Source of the DNA: an uncultured Dehalococcoidia bacterium
GTDB taxonomy: Bacteria > Chloroflexota > Dehalococcoidia > Lucifugimonadales > UBA3495
Assembly (NCBI GenBank): GCA_958296445.1
Contig: OY282565.1
Location: 1,095,936-1,159,935, forward strand
Length of the DNA: 64,000 nucleotides
Reading direction: 5' to 3'
This document shows, piece after piece, positions 44,394-54,235 of this stretch. Below the pieces are notes generated by a model, which was not told the DNA's origin, made no database searches, and worked only from the letters and a program-made list of their open reading frames with translations. The number at the start of each line of letters is the position of its first letter. Within the stretch, counting starts at the first letter, position 1. The position numbers were made by a program, and so were the translations under genes.

Positions 44394-45283
44394 TTGGCGT
44401 TGCTGATTTTCAGCGTCCGCAGCCTTCGCCCCGCCACCTGCACCACCTCGACGCGCAGCTCCCCGTTCTCCACCACGTCCCCGGCGTGGGGAATCCGGCC
44501 CAAGTGGTGGTAAACGAACCCCCCGACCGTGTCGAAATCGTCGCTCTCGATACTGACCCCGAAAAGCCCCTGCACTTCCTCAGTGCTTAACCCGGCGCTA
44601 ACATATACCGCGCCGTCTTCGCCGTGGATAATCTCCGCCTCGCGGCCCCGGGAAAATTCGTCCTCAATCTCGCCGACGATTTCCTCCAGCACATCCTCCA
44701 TCGTCACCAGCCCCTCGGTGCCGCCGTACTCGTCCACCACTATGGCGATCTGCGTGCGCCGCTGGCGGAACTCTTCCAGCAGCTCGTCCACCCGCTTGGT
44801 TTCGGGAACGATAAAGGCCGGACGGGTTATCGCCCGCAGGTCGCGCCCATCCTGCGGATTCACCACTGCCGCCAGCAGGTCGCGGACGTATACGATGCCC
44901 AGAACGTCGTCTATGGTTTCGTTATAGACCGGCAGGCGGCTGTGTCCATGCTCCACGATGGCGGCGGCGGCGTCTTCCAGCGATACGCCGACCTCTAGGG
45001 CTACCATATCCAGCCGCGGCACCATCACTTCCCGCGCCGTAGTGTAATCCAGGCCGATTATCGAGCGGAGCATTTCCCGCTCGCGCCGGTCCAGCCCGCT
45101 CAGCTCTTTCTCGGTGAGCGCGGGTACGTCGGGCCGGGCGGCCAACCCGGCGGCGTTTTCCCCCGCGCCGCCGCCGTTGAGGCCATGCCCGGCCGGGCCG
45201 TTGCCGCCGCCCGCGCCATCCGACTTCCTGCGCCGCCGCCCCTTGTTCCGAAACACCCGGTCAAGCCATCTGAAGGGCGTCAT
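44366..45283 (-). CDS. CorC/HlyC-type CBS-pair protein
   Basis: A 305-residue soluble protein: a Gly-rich N-terminal part, the short lead helix DRREREMLRSIIGLDYTTAREVMVPR, two CBS domains (~100-215, with HSRLPVYNETIDDVLGIVYVRDLL and IAIVVDEYGGTEGLVTMEDVLEEIVGEI) and a C-terminal transporter-associated (CorC_HlyC) domain. The DUF21 membrane domain of full HlyC-type transporters is missing, so it resembles CorC, an accessory of magnesium/cobalt transport that binds adenine nucleotides. A longer upstream frame is repetitive and unlikely to be translated; the ATG at 45283 has only a weak GGAAGA site. Confidence 0.87.
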   Translation of the reverse strand: MTPFRWLDRVFRNKGRRRRKSDGAGGGNGPAGHGLNGGGAGENAAGLAARPDVPALTEKELSGLDRREREMLRSIIGLDYTTAREVMVPRLDMVALEVGVSLEDAAAAIVEHGHSRLPVYNETIDDVLGIVYVRDLLAAVVNPQDGRDLRAITRPAFIVPETKRVDELLEEFRQRRTQIAIVVDEYGGTEGLVTMEDVLEEIVGEIEDEFSRGREAEIIHGEDGAVYVSAGLSTEEVQGLFGVSIESDDFDTVGGFVYHHLGRIPHAGDVVENGELRVEVVQVAGRRLRTLKISNANGGPTGGSG

Positions 45284-45296
45284 AGCGGGGGTCTTC

Positions 45297-45340
45297 CATA
45301 ACCATAGCCGGGGCCGGGGCCATAGCCATAGCCATAGTCG
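45297..45340. repeat. CCATAG/CCGGGG low-complexity run
   Basis: ATAGCC and GGGGCC hexamers repeat six to seven times just upstream of the CBS-protein start. The gap 45284-45547 otherwise shows nothing I would call a gene. Confidence 0.7.
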
Positions 45341-45547
45341 GAAAGTGGCGGCAAGGGGATGGGGCATACGCGGCGCGATGCAAGGGCGGGCACAGCCGCC
45401 GCGCCCCAAGACGGACTCGGACGGCGACCGGCCGCAGGGAAAACCGGGGCAGCTAAACCTGATGGCGCGTTATCTGTATCCAAACCTCAAACTCGGAGCG
45501 GGCGGCAGGCCGGGCCGTTGACGCCGCCCGCCGCTGCGGAGACCGGG

Positions 45548-46951
45548 CTATTCCAAGTTGCGCTTAATAGTAGCAGGCACCCCTACCGCTAGTCTAGCGG
45601 GCGGAACGTCTTTCGTGACCACCGCCCCGGCCCCGGTTATCGAACCCTCGCCCACCCGCACCGGCGCAACCAGCATCGTGTCGCAGCCGATAAAGGCGTC
45701 ATCCCCCACCACCGTGCGGTGCTTTTCCTTGCCGTCGTAGTTGCAGGTAATCATACCCGCGCCCACATTCACCCTAGCCCCGATGCTGGCGTCCCCGGCG
45801 TAACCGAAATGCCCCATAACCGCGCCCGCCTTGAACCGGCTTTCCTTGACCTCAACGTAGTTGCCGATGTGAACCCCCGTCTCCAGGTATGCGCCGGGCC
45901 GCAGGTGGCTGAACGGGCCGATGTCGGTGCGGTCTTCCATCGTAGCTTCTTCCAGGGCCGACGCAGTAACCCTACAGTTGTTCCCCACCGCCGTATCCCG
46001 TATGACCGAGTTGGGGCCGATTTCGCAGTTCTCGCCGATGTATGTCCGCCCCAGAAGCATCGTGTTGGGCAGTATCACCGTGTCCATACCGATGACCACG
46101 TCCGCGCCGATGTATACCGACGCCGGATCGGTCATAGTGACCCCCGCCAGCATCCAGCGTTCCCGGATCCGGCGGCGCATCGTTTCTTCCGCGACGGACA
46201 ACTGTATCCGGTCGTTGACGCCCAAAGCCTCCGCCGGGTCTTCGGCTTCGGCGGCGAACACCCCGGCCCCGTCCCCGGCGCCGATGGCCGCCAGCCCGGT
46301 AAGGTAGAGTTCCCCGGACGGGACGGGCCGCACCCGCTCAAGCACCCCCCACAGCCATTGCGCCTCGAAGCAGTATACCCCGGCGTTGACCTTTATCCCG
46401 TTCCGCCCCAAGCCGGGCTTATCCCCGGGCTTATCGCCTGACTCATCAAAAAACGTTTCGTCCGGGGCATCAGCGGCTTCGACAATGCCGCTTACCCGCC
46501 CGTCCTGCGCCATTACCACCCGGCCCAAATCGTTGGGTTGCGGGGCCGTTGCGGTCAGCAGCGTCATTTGCGCGGCGTTGGCGGTATGCGTGTCCAGCAG
46601 CCGGGCGACTGATGCGGCGGTCACCAGCGGAGAATCGCCGCCCGTCACCAGCACTTGCTCCGCCGCCCCCGGCCCCCCGGCCAGCAGCCCGGCGCAACAG
46701 GCCAGCGCCCCCGCGGTGCCGTTGGGCTGCGGCTGAACCGCGTACTCCACCGAATCGCCCAGCGCCGCCCGCATCGCCTCCTCATTCCCCGGCGACACCA
46801 CCACCACCACCCGCGCCGCCCCGGCCGCTTTCAGCAGCTCCACCGGATAGCGCACCATCTCCCGGTCGCAGACGCGATGCAACGGCTTGGCAGTTCTCGA
46901 CCGCATCCGCCGCCCTTCCCCCGCCGCCATTACCACACCGGCCAACCTCAT
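45548..46951 (-). CDS. glmU: Bifunctional UDP-N-acetylglucosamine pyrophosphorylase / glucosamine-1-phosphate N-acetyltransferase
   Basis: The 467-residue enzyme makes UDP-GlcNAc for cell-envelope or glycan synthesis. The N-terminal uridyltransferase has AGVVMAAGEGRRMRSRTAKPL, PNGTAGALACC, VTGGDSPLV and an EAADAPDE loop, with a Gly/Asp/Lys-rich insert near residue 172. The C-terminal left-handed beta-helix has IGPFSHLRPGAYLE, NYVEVKES, GHFGYAGDASIGARVNVGAG and CNYDGKEKHRT with the acetyltransferase His and Lys. Of two possible ATGs, 46951 is seven bases after GGAGGG while 46957 is too close. No glmM or glmS is adjacent. Confidence 0.95.
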   Translation of the reverse strand: MRLAGVVMAAGEGRRMRSRTAKPLHRVCDREMVRYPVELLKAAGAARVVVVVSPGNEEAMRAALGDSVEYAVQPQPNGTAGALACCAGLLAGGPGAAEQVLVTGGDSPLVTAASVARLLDTHTANAAQMTLLTATAPQPNDLGRVVMAQDGRVSGIVEAADAPDETFFDESGDKPGDKPGLGRNGIKVNAGVYCFEAQWLWGVLERVRPVPSGELYLTGLAAIGAGDGAGVFAAEAEDPAEALGVNDRIQLSVAEETMRRRIRERWMLAGVTMTDPASVYIGADVVIGMDTVILPNTMLLGRTYIGENCEIGPNSVIRDTAVGNNCRVTASALEEATMEDRTDIGPFSHLRPGAYLETGVHIGNYVEVKESRFKAGAVMGHFGYAGDASIGARVNVGAGMITCNYDGKEKHRTVVGDDAFIGCDTMLVAPVRVGEGSITGAGAVVTKDVPPARLAVGVPATIKRNLE

Positions 46952-47055
46952 AGCCATACCCTCCCACGGCCCCGGTAACCCCGGCGGCCCGCCAAAGGAT
47001 TATAGCTTAGTCAAGCCAGCCGCCCGCTACGAACCAATTATCCGGTCATATTCCG

Positions 47056-47215
47056 TCTGTCATTCTGAGCAAACGCCTGTCATTCTGTCTGTCTACTATT
47101 CTGAGCAAATGCCTGTCATTCTGGCCGTATGTCATTCTGAGCAAGTATCTGTCATTCTGAGCAAAGCGAAGAATCTCACCTTGGGCGGTGAGACCCTTCG
47201 CTCCGCTCAGGGTGA
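47056..47215. repeat. Family A repeat cluster
   Basis: Four GTCATTCTG half units and a complete unit ending CTTCGCTCCGCTCAGGGTGAC. The rest of 46952-47412 shows no gene; the frame leading into the amidase start is repeat-derived. Confidence 0.83.
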
Positions 47216-47412
47216 CAAAGGGGATTGCTCAGGATGGCAAAAAGGAATTTCGCAATCGTCTCGAAAAGCCGCGCCGCGTTGACATAACCCGGCGCCAACG
47301 GCAAAATTGGGCTGCTTTGGGCGGTTTTCCGCCGCTTTCCCCAAGCTGTCGGCGCAAGCCGCCCTTTACCCAACCGCAACCGCAATCTAAGGCGAAGGCA
47401 AAGGCTTTGGCT

Positions 47413-48837
47413 ATGGAACGCAACGATATTCCCTTTCTAAGCGCAATGGAACTGGCGGGGCTGATTAAATCGCGGGAAGTGTCGCCGGTAGAGGCGGCCG
47501 AGGCTTACCTGGCCCGCATCGGGCAGGTTGACCCGGCGCTCAATTCCTACATCACCGTTACCGCCGACGCCGCCATCGCCGCGGCAAGGCAAGCCGAGGG
47601 AGAAATCGCCGCCGGGCAGTACCGGGGGCCGCTGCACGGCGTCCCGGTGGCGGTCAAAGACCAGTTCTATACCGATGGCGTGCTTACCACCGGCGGGTCG
47701 GCCATCCTGCGCGACTTCGTGCCGGACTACGACGCCACGGTCATAAGCAGGCTGAAACAGGCCGGGGCGGTGCTGCTGGGCAAGCTCAACATGAGCGAAT
47801 TTGCTATGGGCGACGCCTTTCACCATCCCTATGGCCGCCCGCGCAACCCGTGGGACTTGTCGCGCAACCCCGGCACGTCCAGCAGCGGCTCCGGCGCGGC
47901 CACCGCCGCCTTCCTGTGCGCCACCTCGCTGGGCGAGGACACCGCCGGCTCCATACGCGGCCCCGCCGCCTTTTGCGGGCTGGTGGGAATCCGCCCCACT
48001 TGGGGGCTGGTCAGCCGCTACGGGATGCTGGCCTCTACCTGGTCAATGGACGCCGCCGGGCCCATATCCCGCACCGTGGCCGACTGCGCCGCCACCCTAG
48101 AGGCCATCGCCGGGTATGACCCCCAAGACCCCTACACCCGCAACTCCCCCGTACCCAACTACCTGGATGCCTTAGACGCCGACATACGCGGCCTGCGGGT
48201 GGGCATAATCAGCGACCGGGTGAACGCCGACGGCGTGGAGCCGGACGTGCGCGACGCCGTAACCCGCGCCGTAGGCCAGTTGGGAGAGCTCGGCGCGGAA
48301 ATACAGGAAATTTCCATCCCCCTGATTGCCCAGTCGGCGGCCATATCCACCACGCTAATCTACGTGGACGCCACCGCGGTACACCGCCGCGGCCTTGACG
48401 AACACCCGCAGGACTACGACTACAACAACCGCGTGCGTCTGCTAACCGGCGCCGTCATACCGGCCCAGGCCCATCACAAAGCCAGCCGCCTCCGTCACCT
48501 GTTACGGCAGCAGATACTCGACGCCCTAAAGCAGGTAGACGTTCTCGCCCTGCCCGCATCGTCGGTACAAGCAACGCCCATCCCCGCATCGGCGGGCCTA
48601 TCCCGCAACGGCAAGGGCGAGTTCCTGTCAATGCTGGGCGGACGCCGCAGCTACACCACCCCCGCCAACCTAGCCGGCGTCCCCGCGCTGTCCATCAACT
48701 GCGGCTTCACCGCAGACACCCTGCCCGTGGGCCTGCAACTAATAGGCCGCCCCTTCGACGAGCCGACAGTGCTACAAGCCGCCTACGCCTACGAGCAGGC
48801 AACCGGCTGGCACACCCAACGCCCCCCCGCTATCTGA
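47413..48837 (+). CDS. Amidase signature family enzyme
   Basis: A 474-residue amidase. The catalytic Lys is in VPVAVKDQF (~residue 80), the first Ser and the nucleophile Ser lie in NPGTSSSGSGAATAAF and EDTAGSIRGPAAFCGLVGIRPT, and LHGVPVAVKD and the C-terminal LPVGLQLIGRPFDE are standard. It hydrolyses an amide, carbamate or related bond; the substrate is unknown. It is the most divergent of three amidases in the window. The TGA stop comes from a family B repeat that begins at the last codons. The ribosome site before ATG 47413 is weak (AAGGC). Confidence 0.92.
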   Translation: MERNDIPFLSAMELAGLIKSREVSPVEAAEAYLARIGQVDPALNSYITVTADAAIAAARQAEGEIAAGQYRGPLHGVPVAVKDQFYTDGVLTTGGSAILRDFVPDYDATVISRLKQAGAVLLGKLNMSEFAMGDAFHHPYGRPRNPWDLSRNPGTSSSGSGAATAAFLCATSLGEDTAGSIRGPAAFCGLVGIRPTWGLVSRYGMLASTWSMDAAGPISRTVADCAATLEAIAGYDPQDPYTRNSPVPNYLDALDADIRGLRVGIISDRVNADGVEPDVRDAVTRAVGQLGELGAEIQEISIPLIAQSAAISTTLIYVDATAVHRRGLDEHPQDYDYNNRVRLLTGAVIPAQAHHKASRLRHLLRQQILDALKQVDVLALPASSVQATPIPASAGLSRNGKGEFLSMLGGRRSYTTPANLAGVPALSINCGFTADTLPVGLQLIGRPFDEPTVLQAAYAYEQATGWHTQRPPAI

Positions 48838-48947
48838 ATCCTGATTCACCGGATAGCGCCCCATCCCGAACATCCTTTAATCCGGCAAATCCTGATTCAG
48901 ACAATTATCCTGAAAATCCTCAAATCCGGTAAATCCTGATTCAGACA
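48831..48947. repeat. Family B inverted repeat plus half copy
   Basis: A degenerate unit (48831-48903) whose left end forms the amidase stop codon, then an extra right arm (48906-48947). Confidence 0.8.
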
Positions 48948-49019
48948 AAGCCCTGTCATTTTCGCAGGAATGACGGGAAACAATGCCGCCCAAATGCGAT
49001 AGCCCTGTGAGGAAACGAT

Positions 49020-50369
49020 ATGCCCGAACTCCACCAGCTAACCGCCGCCCAACTGGCCCGCCAAATCCGCAACCGCGAAGTCGGCGCCGTAGACGCCGCC
49101 GAGGCCCTGCTTTCCCGCGCCGACGCCCTGCAATCCCTGCAAGCGTGGGTCTACCTCGACCGCGAAACCGTCCTGGCCGACGCCGAACAGCGCCAGCGCG
49201 AACTGGACACCCTGCCCCAGCCCGGCCCGCTCCACGGGGTGCCGGTGGGCGTCAAGGACATTTTCTATACCGCCGGAATCCCCACTACCGCCTGCTCCCA
49301 AGTGTACGCCGACTTTGTGCCGGAGTATGACGCAGCCACGCTCACCCGCCTCAAGCAGGCCGGGGCCATTATGATGGGCAAGACGGTGACCACCGAGTTT
49401 GCCTGCCTTGACCCGTCGCCCACCCTGAACCCGTGGAACCCGGCCCACACCCCCGGCGGCTCCAGCAGCGGCTCGGCGGTGTCGGTGGCCGCCGGAATGT
49501 GTCCCGTCGCCCTAGGCTCCCAGACCGTCGGCTCGGTGCTGCGCCCGGCGTCCTACAACGGCGTCGTCGGCCTCAAGCCCACCTACGGGCGGGTGAGCCG
49601 CTACGGGGTCGTGCCGGTTAGCTGGTCGCTGGACACGATGGGCTGGATGTCCCGCTCCGTCGAGGACGCCGCCCTGCTCTTGCAGGTGATGGCCGGCCCC
49701 GACGCCAACGACCCGGTGTGCGCCCGCTTTCCCGCCGCCGATTACCTGTCGGGCCTTGAGGACGCCCCGCCCCCGCGCATCAGCTTGGTGACCTCTTTCT
49801 TTATGCAGGAATCCGACGACGAAACCCAACGCCACGTCCGCGATATGCTGGCCGTACTGTCCGCCGCCGGGGCCGAGGTGGAAGAGGTAACGCTGCCCGA
49901 CAGTTTCAGCACCGCCATCGCCGACCAGCTAATGATTATGGCCTGCGAGGCCGGGGCCTTTCACCGCCCGATGTACGAAACCCGCTCCGAGGAATACCGT
50001 CCGCTGTTGCGCCGCCTGCTGCGCCGGGGGCTGGACACCAGCGCGGCGGACTACTCCGCCGCCCTAGAACGCCGCCTGCGTTTCATCACCGATATGCAGG
50101 TGCTGGCCGAAAGCGCCGACGTCCTGCTAACCCCCACCACGCCCACCCCGTCGCTGCCCGACCTGACCAACACCGGCAACACAATGTTTCAAGGCCCCTG
50201 GACATCCTGCGGCCTGCCCACCATAACCATCCCGTCGGGGCTGGCCGGCTCCGGCCTGCCGATGGGCCTGCAAATCATCGCCGCCCCCTTCCGCGAAGAC
50301 CGCCTGCTGGCCGCCGCCCGCTGGTGCGAGCAAACCCTAGGCGTCCACCTGGCCCCGCCCGTGGATTAA
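49020..50369 (+). CDS. Amidase signature family enzyme
   Basis: The 449-residue product has VGVKDIFYTAG with the catalytic Lys, the HTPGGSSSGSAVSVAAG stretch with the second Ser, and GSQTVGSVLRPASYNGVVGLKPTYG with the nucleophile. It is a close relative of the amidase encoded at 55024 (shared segments include KDIFYTAG, GKTVTTEFA and VPVSW). The start ATG 49020 has GAGGAA upstream. The genes before and after are another amidase and a cyclase-type hydrolase on the same strand, so a small amide/acyl catabolic block is possible; the gaps (100-180 bp) contain repeats. Confidence 0.92.
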   Translation: MPELHQLTAAQLARQIRNREVGAVDAAEALLSRADALQSLQAWVYLDRETVLADAEQRQRELDTLPQPGPLHGVPVGVKDIFYTAGIPTTACSQVYADFVPEYDAATLTRLKQAGAIMMGKTVTTEFACLDPSPTLNPWNPAHTPGGSSSGSAVSVAAGMCPVALGSQTVGSVLRPASYNGVVGLKPTYGRVSRYGVVPVSWSLDTMGWMSRSVEDAALLLQVMAGPDANDPVCARFPAADYLSGLEDAPPPRISLVTSFFMQESDDETQRHVRDMLAVLSAAGAEVEEVTLPDSFSTAIADQLMIMACEAGAFHRPMYETRSEEYRPLLRRLLRRGLDTSAADYSAALERRLRFITDMQVLAESADVLLTPTTPTPSLPDLTNTGNTMFQGPWTSCGLPTITIPSGLAGSGLPMGLQIIAAPFREDRLLAAARWCEQTLGVHLAPPVD

Positions 50370-50405
50370 ACGCAAAGGCGCAAGGGCGCAAAGGCGCAAT
50401 GGATT
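50370..50405. repeat. CGCAAAGGCGCAAGGGCGCAAAGG short tandem repeat
   Basis: Four 9-bp GGCGCAA(A/G)G units directly after the amidase stop, with an inverted ATTGCGTCATTGCG further on; resembles 24546. Confidence 0.75.
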
Positions 50406-50469
50406 AAAAGTCGGCCCAAACAACCATTGCGTCATTGCGTCCTAGCGTCAAAAAATAAGGAGAAGTGCT

Positions 50470-51420
50470 ATGCCGCAAGCCAACATCCCGTCCGAAGAGG
50501 AAGTCCTGACCTATTTCGACAAGTTCTCCAACTGGGGCCGCTGGGGCGATGACGATGAGCTGGGCGCCCCCAACCTCATCACGCCCGACAAGGTGAAGCG
50601 GGCCATCGCCACGGTTCAAGAGGGCGTGCGGGTTTCGCTGGCCCGCACCGTCAGCTTCGAGGCCACCGTGGACGCCCCCGTTCCCCCGGTGCATTTTATG
50701 GTGGAGAGCGGCGAAGGCTGGGCCAGCGGCCAGAAGGTCAGCAACCGCGCCTTTCCCGCCGCCACCGACTACTTCGGTATGATTTTCCACGGCTACACCG
50801 TAACCCACGTGGACAGCCTGGCCCACTTTTTCTGGAACGGAAAAACCTACAACGGCAAGCCCGCCCACTTGGTTTCCACCAGCCTAGGCGCCACTTTCGG
50901 CTCCGTCGAGGAAGCCAAGGAAGGCATTATCACCCGCGCCGTGCTGGTGGACGTGCCAATGATTAAGGGCATTGACTGGATTGAGCGCGGCGAGGGCGTG
51001 ATGATTGACGACATCCTAGCCGCCGAACAGCAATGCGGCTTCCGCGTCGAAGAGGGCGACGTCCTGCTGATTCGCACCGGCCAGCTCCATCGCCGCAACG
51101 TAGAAGGCCCGTGGCCCCGCGAGTCCGGCTCCGCCGCCTGCCAGGCATCCTGCCTGCCCCTGTTCCACGAGCGCGGAATCGCTATGCTCGGCACCGACAC
51201 CGGCAACGACGTAAACCCGCCCCAATACGAAAAAGTCCCCAGCCCCATCCACCAAGTAGGCATAACCGCAATGGGCATCTGGATCCTAGACAACGCCAAC
51301 CTAGAAGAAGTAGCCGCAGCCTGCCGCGAGCGCAACCGCTGGGAATTCCTAATCTCCATCGGCCCCCTGCGCCTGCACAACACCACCGGCTCCCCGGTAA
51401 ACCCCATCGCAATTTTCTAA
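50470..51420 (+). CDS. Cyclase family protein (kynurenine formamidase-like metal hydrolase)
   Basis: A 316-residue protein of the cyclase/KynB fold. The N-terminal NWGRWGDDDELGAPNLIT, the metal-binding HGYTVTHVDSLAHFF (HxxxHxD) and the later DVLLIRTG and GTDTGNDVNPP with SPIHQVGI match this group, whose members hydrolyse N-formylkynurenine, isatin or polyketide-like esters. The long form (~315 rather than 210) is typical of the group found in environmental genomes. The ATG at 50470 has AAGGAGAAG upstream. Confidence 0.87.
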   Translation: MPQANIPSEEEVLTYFDKFSNWGRWGDDDELGAPNLITPDKVKRAIATVQEGVRVSLARTVSFEATVDAPVPPVHFMVESGEGWASGQKVSNRAFPAATDYFGMIFHGYTVTHVDSLAHFFWNGKTYNGKPAHLVSTSLGATFGSVEEAKEGIITRAVLVDVPMIKGIDWIERGEGVMIDDILAAEQQCGFRVEEGDVLLIRTGQLHRRNVEGPWPRESGSAACQASCLPLFHERGIAMLGTDTGNDVNPPQYEKVPSPIHQVGITAMGIWILDNANLEEVAAACRERNRWEFLISIGPLRLHNTTGSPVNPIAIF

Positions 51421-51427
51421 CCCCCGC

Positions 51428-51794
51428 CGTCTGAATCAGGATTCACCGGATTAAAGAATTTTCAGGATAGCCGCATTATCATCCTGTTAATCCGTTAATC
51501 CTGAAAATCCTGATTCAGACAAACATCTGTCACCCTGAGCAAAGATCTGTCATTCTGAGCAAAGCGAAGAATCTCACCTTGGACAGCAAGAGCCTTGGCT
51601 TAACCCAGAGTGGCAAAAGGGAATTTCGCAATTTTCTAGTCCCCGCTGTCTGAATCAGGATTCACCGGATTAAAAGATTATCAGGATAGCGGTACTATCA
51701 TCCTGCAAATCCTCTAATCCTGAAAATCCTGATTCAGACAATCCATTGCCATCCTGCCAATCCCCGAATCCCGAAAACCCTGATTCAGACAATC
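51428..51794. repeat. Family B, family A, family B and fragment
   Basis: Family B at 51428-51521 and 51647-51740, a family A unit at ~51540-51611 between them, and a B right-arm fragment at 51756-51794. This fills the gap 51421-51850 and no gene is seen. Confidence 0.87.
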
Positions 51795-51850
51795 CCGGCA
51801 ATCCCGAAAACCCTAATCCAAACAATCAACCACCACAAGGAGTCCAAAAA

Positions 51851-52906
51851 ATGCCGCACTACGTATACGTAGCCGCCCAGGACGACAACAAAATCGGCTG
51901 TTTCACGATGGACGCCGACACCGGCGCGTTGACCCACCGGGCCGACGTCGCGCTGCCCGGCGGGCCGTCGCTGCTGGCTATCAGCCCCGACCGGCGCTCG
52001 CTGTATGCCGGACACCGCGAGCAGCCGGAAATCTCCAGCCACCGCGTTGACCCGGACAGCGGCGCCCTAACCCAAACCGGATCCGTAACGCCCGAGGATG
52101 CCCCGGCCTTTCTCGCCACCGACCGCACCGGCCGCCACCTCTTGGCATCCTACTACGCCGGCGGACGGGCCGCCGTGCATCCCATCGGCGCCGACGGCGA
52201 GCTGGGCGGCCCCCCAACCGAGTGGCTGCCCACCGGCGACGGCGCCCACGCCATCCAGACCGACCGCTCCAACCGCTTCGCTTTCGTGCCGCACATCGCC
52301 CGCCTCAGCGACAACGTGCTGGAGCCGCCCAAGAACCTGCCGGGCCCCAACGTGATTTTCCAGTTCCGTTTCGACGTCGACACCGGCCGTCTGGCCCCCA
52401 ACGACCCGCCGCAGGTGGCGATGAACGGGCTGCTCGGCCCCCGCCATTTCTGCTTCCACCCCTCGCTGGACGTGGTGTACTTTTCCGACGAGCAGGGCAG
52501 CAGCGTCACCGCCTACAATATGGACGCCGAGGGCCGGCTGTCCGCCTTTCAGACCATTTCAACGCTGCCTGAAGGCCACACCGAGCGCAACACCTGCTCG
52601 CAGATTCAGATGACGCCCGCCGGGGATTTCCTCTACGTTCCCAACCGGGGCCACAACAGCATCGCCGGGTTCGCCGTGGACGCCCAAACTGGCACTTTGA
52701 CCGCCGCCGGGCGCGTCCCCACCGAGGCGGTTCCCAGTGCCTTCAGCCTCGACCCGCAAGGCAAATTCGTATTCGCCGCCGGTTCCGCCACCGCCCGCCT
52801 AGCCGCCTACGCCATCAACACCCAGTCCGGCCAGCTAACCCCCCTAGCCACCTACGACGCCGGCCAGCGCCCAATGTGGGTGCTAACAACAACCCTAGGC
52901 GAATAG
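51851..52906 (+). CDS. Lactonase family protein (YbhE/Pgl-like seven-bladed beta-propeller)
   Basis: The 351-residue product shows the repeating blade pattern of 6-phosphogluconolactonase-type propellers: HYVYVAAQDDNKIGCFTMDADTGAL, LLAISPDRRSLYAGHRE, PRHFCFHPSLDVVYFSDEQGSSVTAYNM, GDFLYVPNRGHNSIAGFAVD and a last blade KFVFAAGSATARLAAYAIN. There is no signal peptide. The activity in this branch is often not phosphogluconolactone hydrolysis, so the substrate is open. An open frame upstream is repeat-derived; the ATG at 51851 has AGGAG eight bases before. Confidence 0.87.
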   Translation: MPHYVYVAAQDDNKIGCFTMDADTGALTHRADVALPGGPSLLAISPDRRSLYAGHREQPEISSHRVDPDSGALTQTGSVTPEDAPAFLATDRTGRHLLASYYAGGRAAVHPIGADGELGGPPTEWLPTGDGAHAIQTDRSNRFAFVPHIARLSDNVLEPPKNLPGPNVIFQFRFDVDTGRLAPNDPPQVAMNGLLGPRHFCFHPSLDVVYFSDEQGSSVTAYNMDAEGRLSAFQTISTLPEGHTERNTCSQIQMTPAGDFLYVPNRGHNSIAGFAVDAQTGTLTAAGRVPTEAVPSAFSLDPQGKFVFAAGSATARLAAYAINTQSGQLTPLATYDAGQRPMWVLTTTLGE

Positions 52907-52954
52907 CCGGAGCGGAACGCGCCCGCCGTCACAAAACGCCGACGCCCCAACTTT

Positions 52955-53048
52955 CGTCTGAATCAGGATTCACGGGATTAAAGGATTTTCAGGATACCTG
53001 CATTATCATCCCGCTAATCCTTTAATCCTGAAAATCCTGATTCAGACA
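52955..53048. repeat. Family B inverted repeat
   Basis: A 94-bp copy with slightly altered left end (CGTCTGAATCAGG). Confidence 0.85.
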
Positions 53049-53115
53049 ATTTATCATCAAAGAAAATTGCGAAATCACCCCCGCCGCCCATCCTGCCCAA
53101 CCGAGGTAATCCCCC

Positions 53116-54223
53116 TTGCAGCGCATTAGCCAGTTTGTTCCTGGCCTATCCGCCCGCCCCGGCGTCCTGATTCCGTTGTTGCTGTTGTTGCTGGCCTTGT
53201 CAACAGTGTTTCTGTTCGGAAACGACCGGGGCTACTTCTACCGGCCCGGCGGACAGCACGACTCAAGAACGTCGAACTACTTGGTAGTGGCCGCGAACAT
53301 TTCCCCCGCGCACAATTTCCTAGGCTTCCATTACCAAACCCTAGATAAAAGATGAAGGGTCTTATGCTAAATATGCCGACAATCTGGCTTGGCAGCCTTT
53401 CTTGAAAGAGCAGTTCTACCGCATCGCTGGAATGTCCGTCCCCTACTCCCTGCCCGTCGTAGGCGACGAGCTGCACAGAGCGGCGTCGGCGCGGTTTGGC
53501 CTACAGGTCGCCATTGTAGGGATGATAGTATTCTGCGCCTGCCTTGCCGGGCTGCTGTTTGTCCGCCGTAAAATCCTGTGGGCGACGCTGGTATTGTCCG
53601 GCTTCTGCTGGGCACTGCCGTTGCGCCATTCCGTAGCCTTCCACGTTTTCGAGGCAATGTTCTACATCGGTATCCCGCTGGTCTTTTTCTCGCTGATCCT
53701 GCTCTACATACGCCGACTGTCCAGCGACCGCCTTGTTGCCGTCCTGTCGGTGGCCGTCCTGCTGGTCTTTGCTATTGCCAGCTTTCAGATGTCCCGCATC
53801 GGCCACAACACCGCCATTGCTTGGTGGAAAGACAGCTCAAAAACCAGTTACGCAGAGGCAGCCGAATACCAAAGAACGATGGTGGCCGACTTTGAGGTTA
53901 TCCGCAGAATAACGATAGGAAAGACGGTTTTCGTTCCCCAAGAGCCGCTTGACGCCGGTTTTAGCGGAGCGCGGCAGTCAACGGCGTACTATCTCTCCGG
54001 GAGTGTCATTCTGTTTGAACACCAAGCAGATCAACGCCACCTAGCCGACTTTATTCTTTTACGCGAGCGCTTTGATGGCCCCGCCCTGCTCACGCCGGAA
54101 AATCGCTTGGCCTTCCTTTACGACCAAGAACTCTACCAAGAACCCACAAACAGCAAGGCAGACAGAATCATCGAAAAATCCGGCAAGCCGCCCACGACTT
54201 CGCCAACCAATAAACCGCCCTAA
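53116..54223 (+). pseudogene. Frameshifted membrane protein gene
   Basis: The first frame (TTG 53116, GAGG upstream) encodes one transmembrane helix (VLIPLLLLLLALSTVFLF) and an extracytoplasmic start (NISPAHNFLGFHYQTLDKR) and stops at 53355. The second frame continues without a good start (DEGSYAKYADNLAWQPFLKEQFYR, then four hydrophobic helices and a C-terminal domain). The two join if one A is removed from AAAA at 53346-53350, giving one ~368-residue protein. A real mutation, a sequencing error or ribosomal slippage are all possible. The family is not recognised; the topology suggests a polytopic protein with a soluble tail. Confidence 0.65.
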
Positions 54224-54235
54224 CCACCCGTCACT

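Noticed and set aside
45284..45483. Minus-strand frame ending YGYGPGPGYGYGRPPL
   Set aside because: It is a hexanucleotide low-complexity run without a ribosome site or conserved start.
48983..49330. Overlapping plus-strand frame before the second amidase
   Set aside because: It reads Arg/Pro-rich sequence in the wrong frame of the amidase gene; only the amidase frame shows family motifs.
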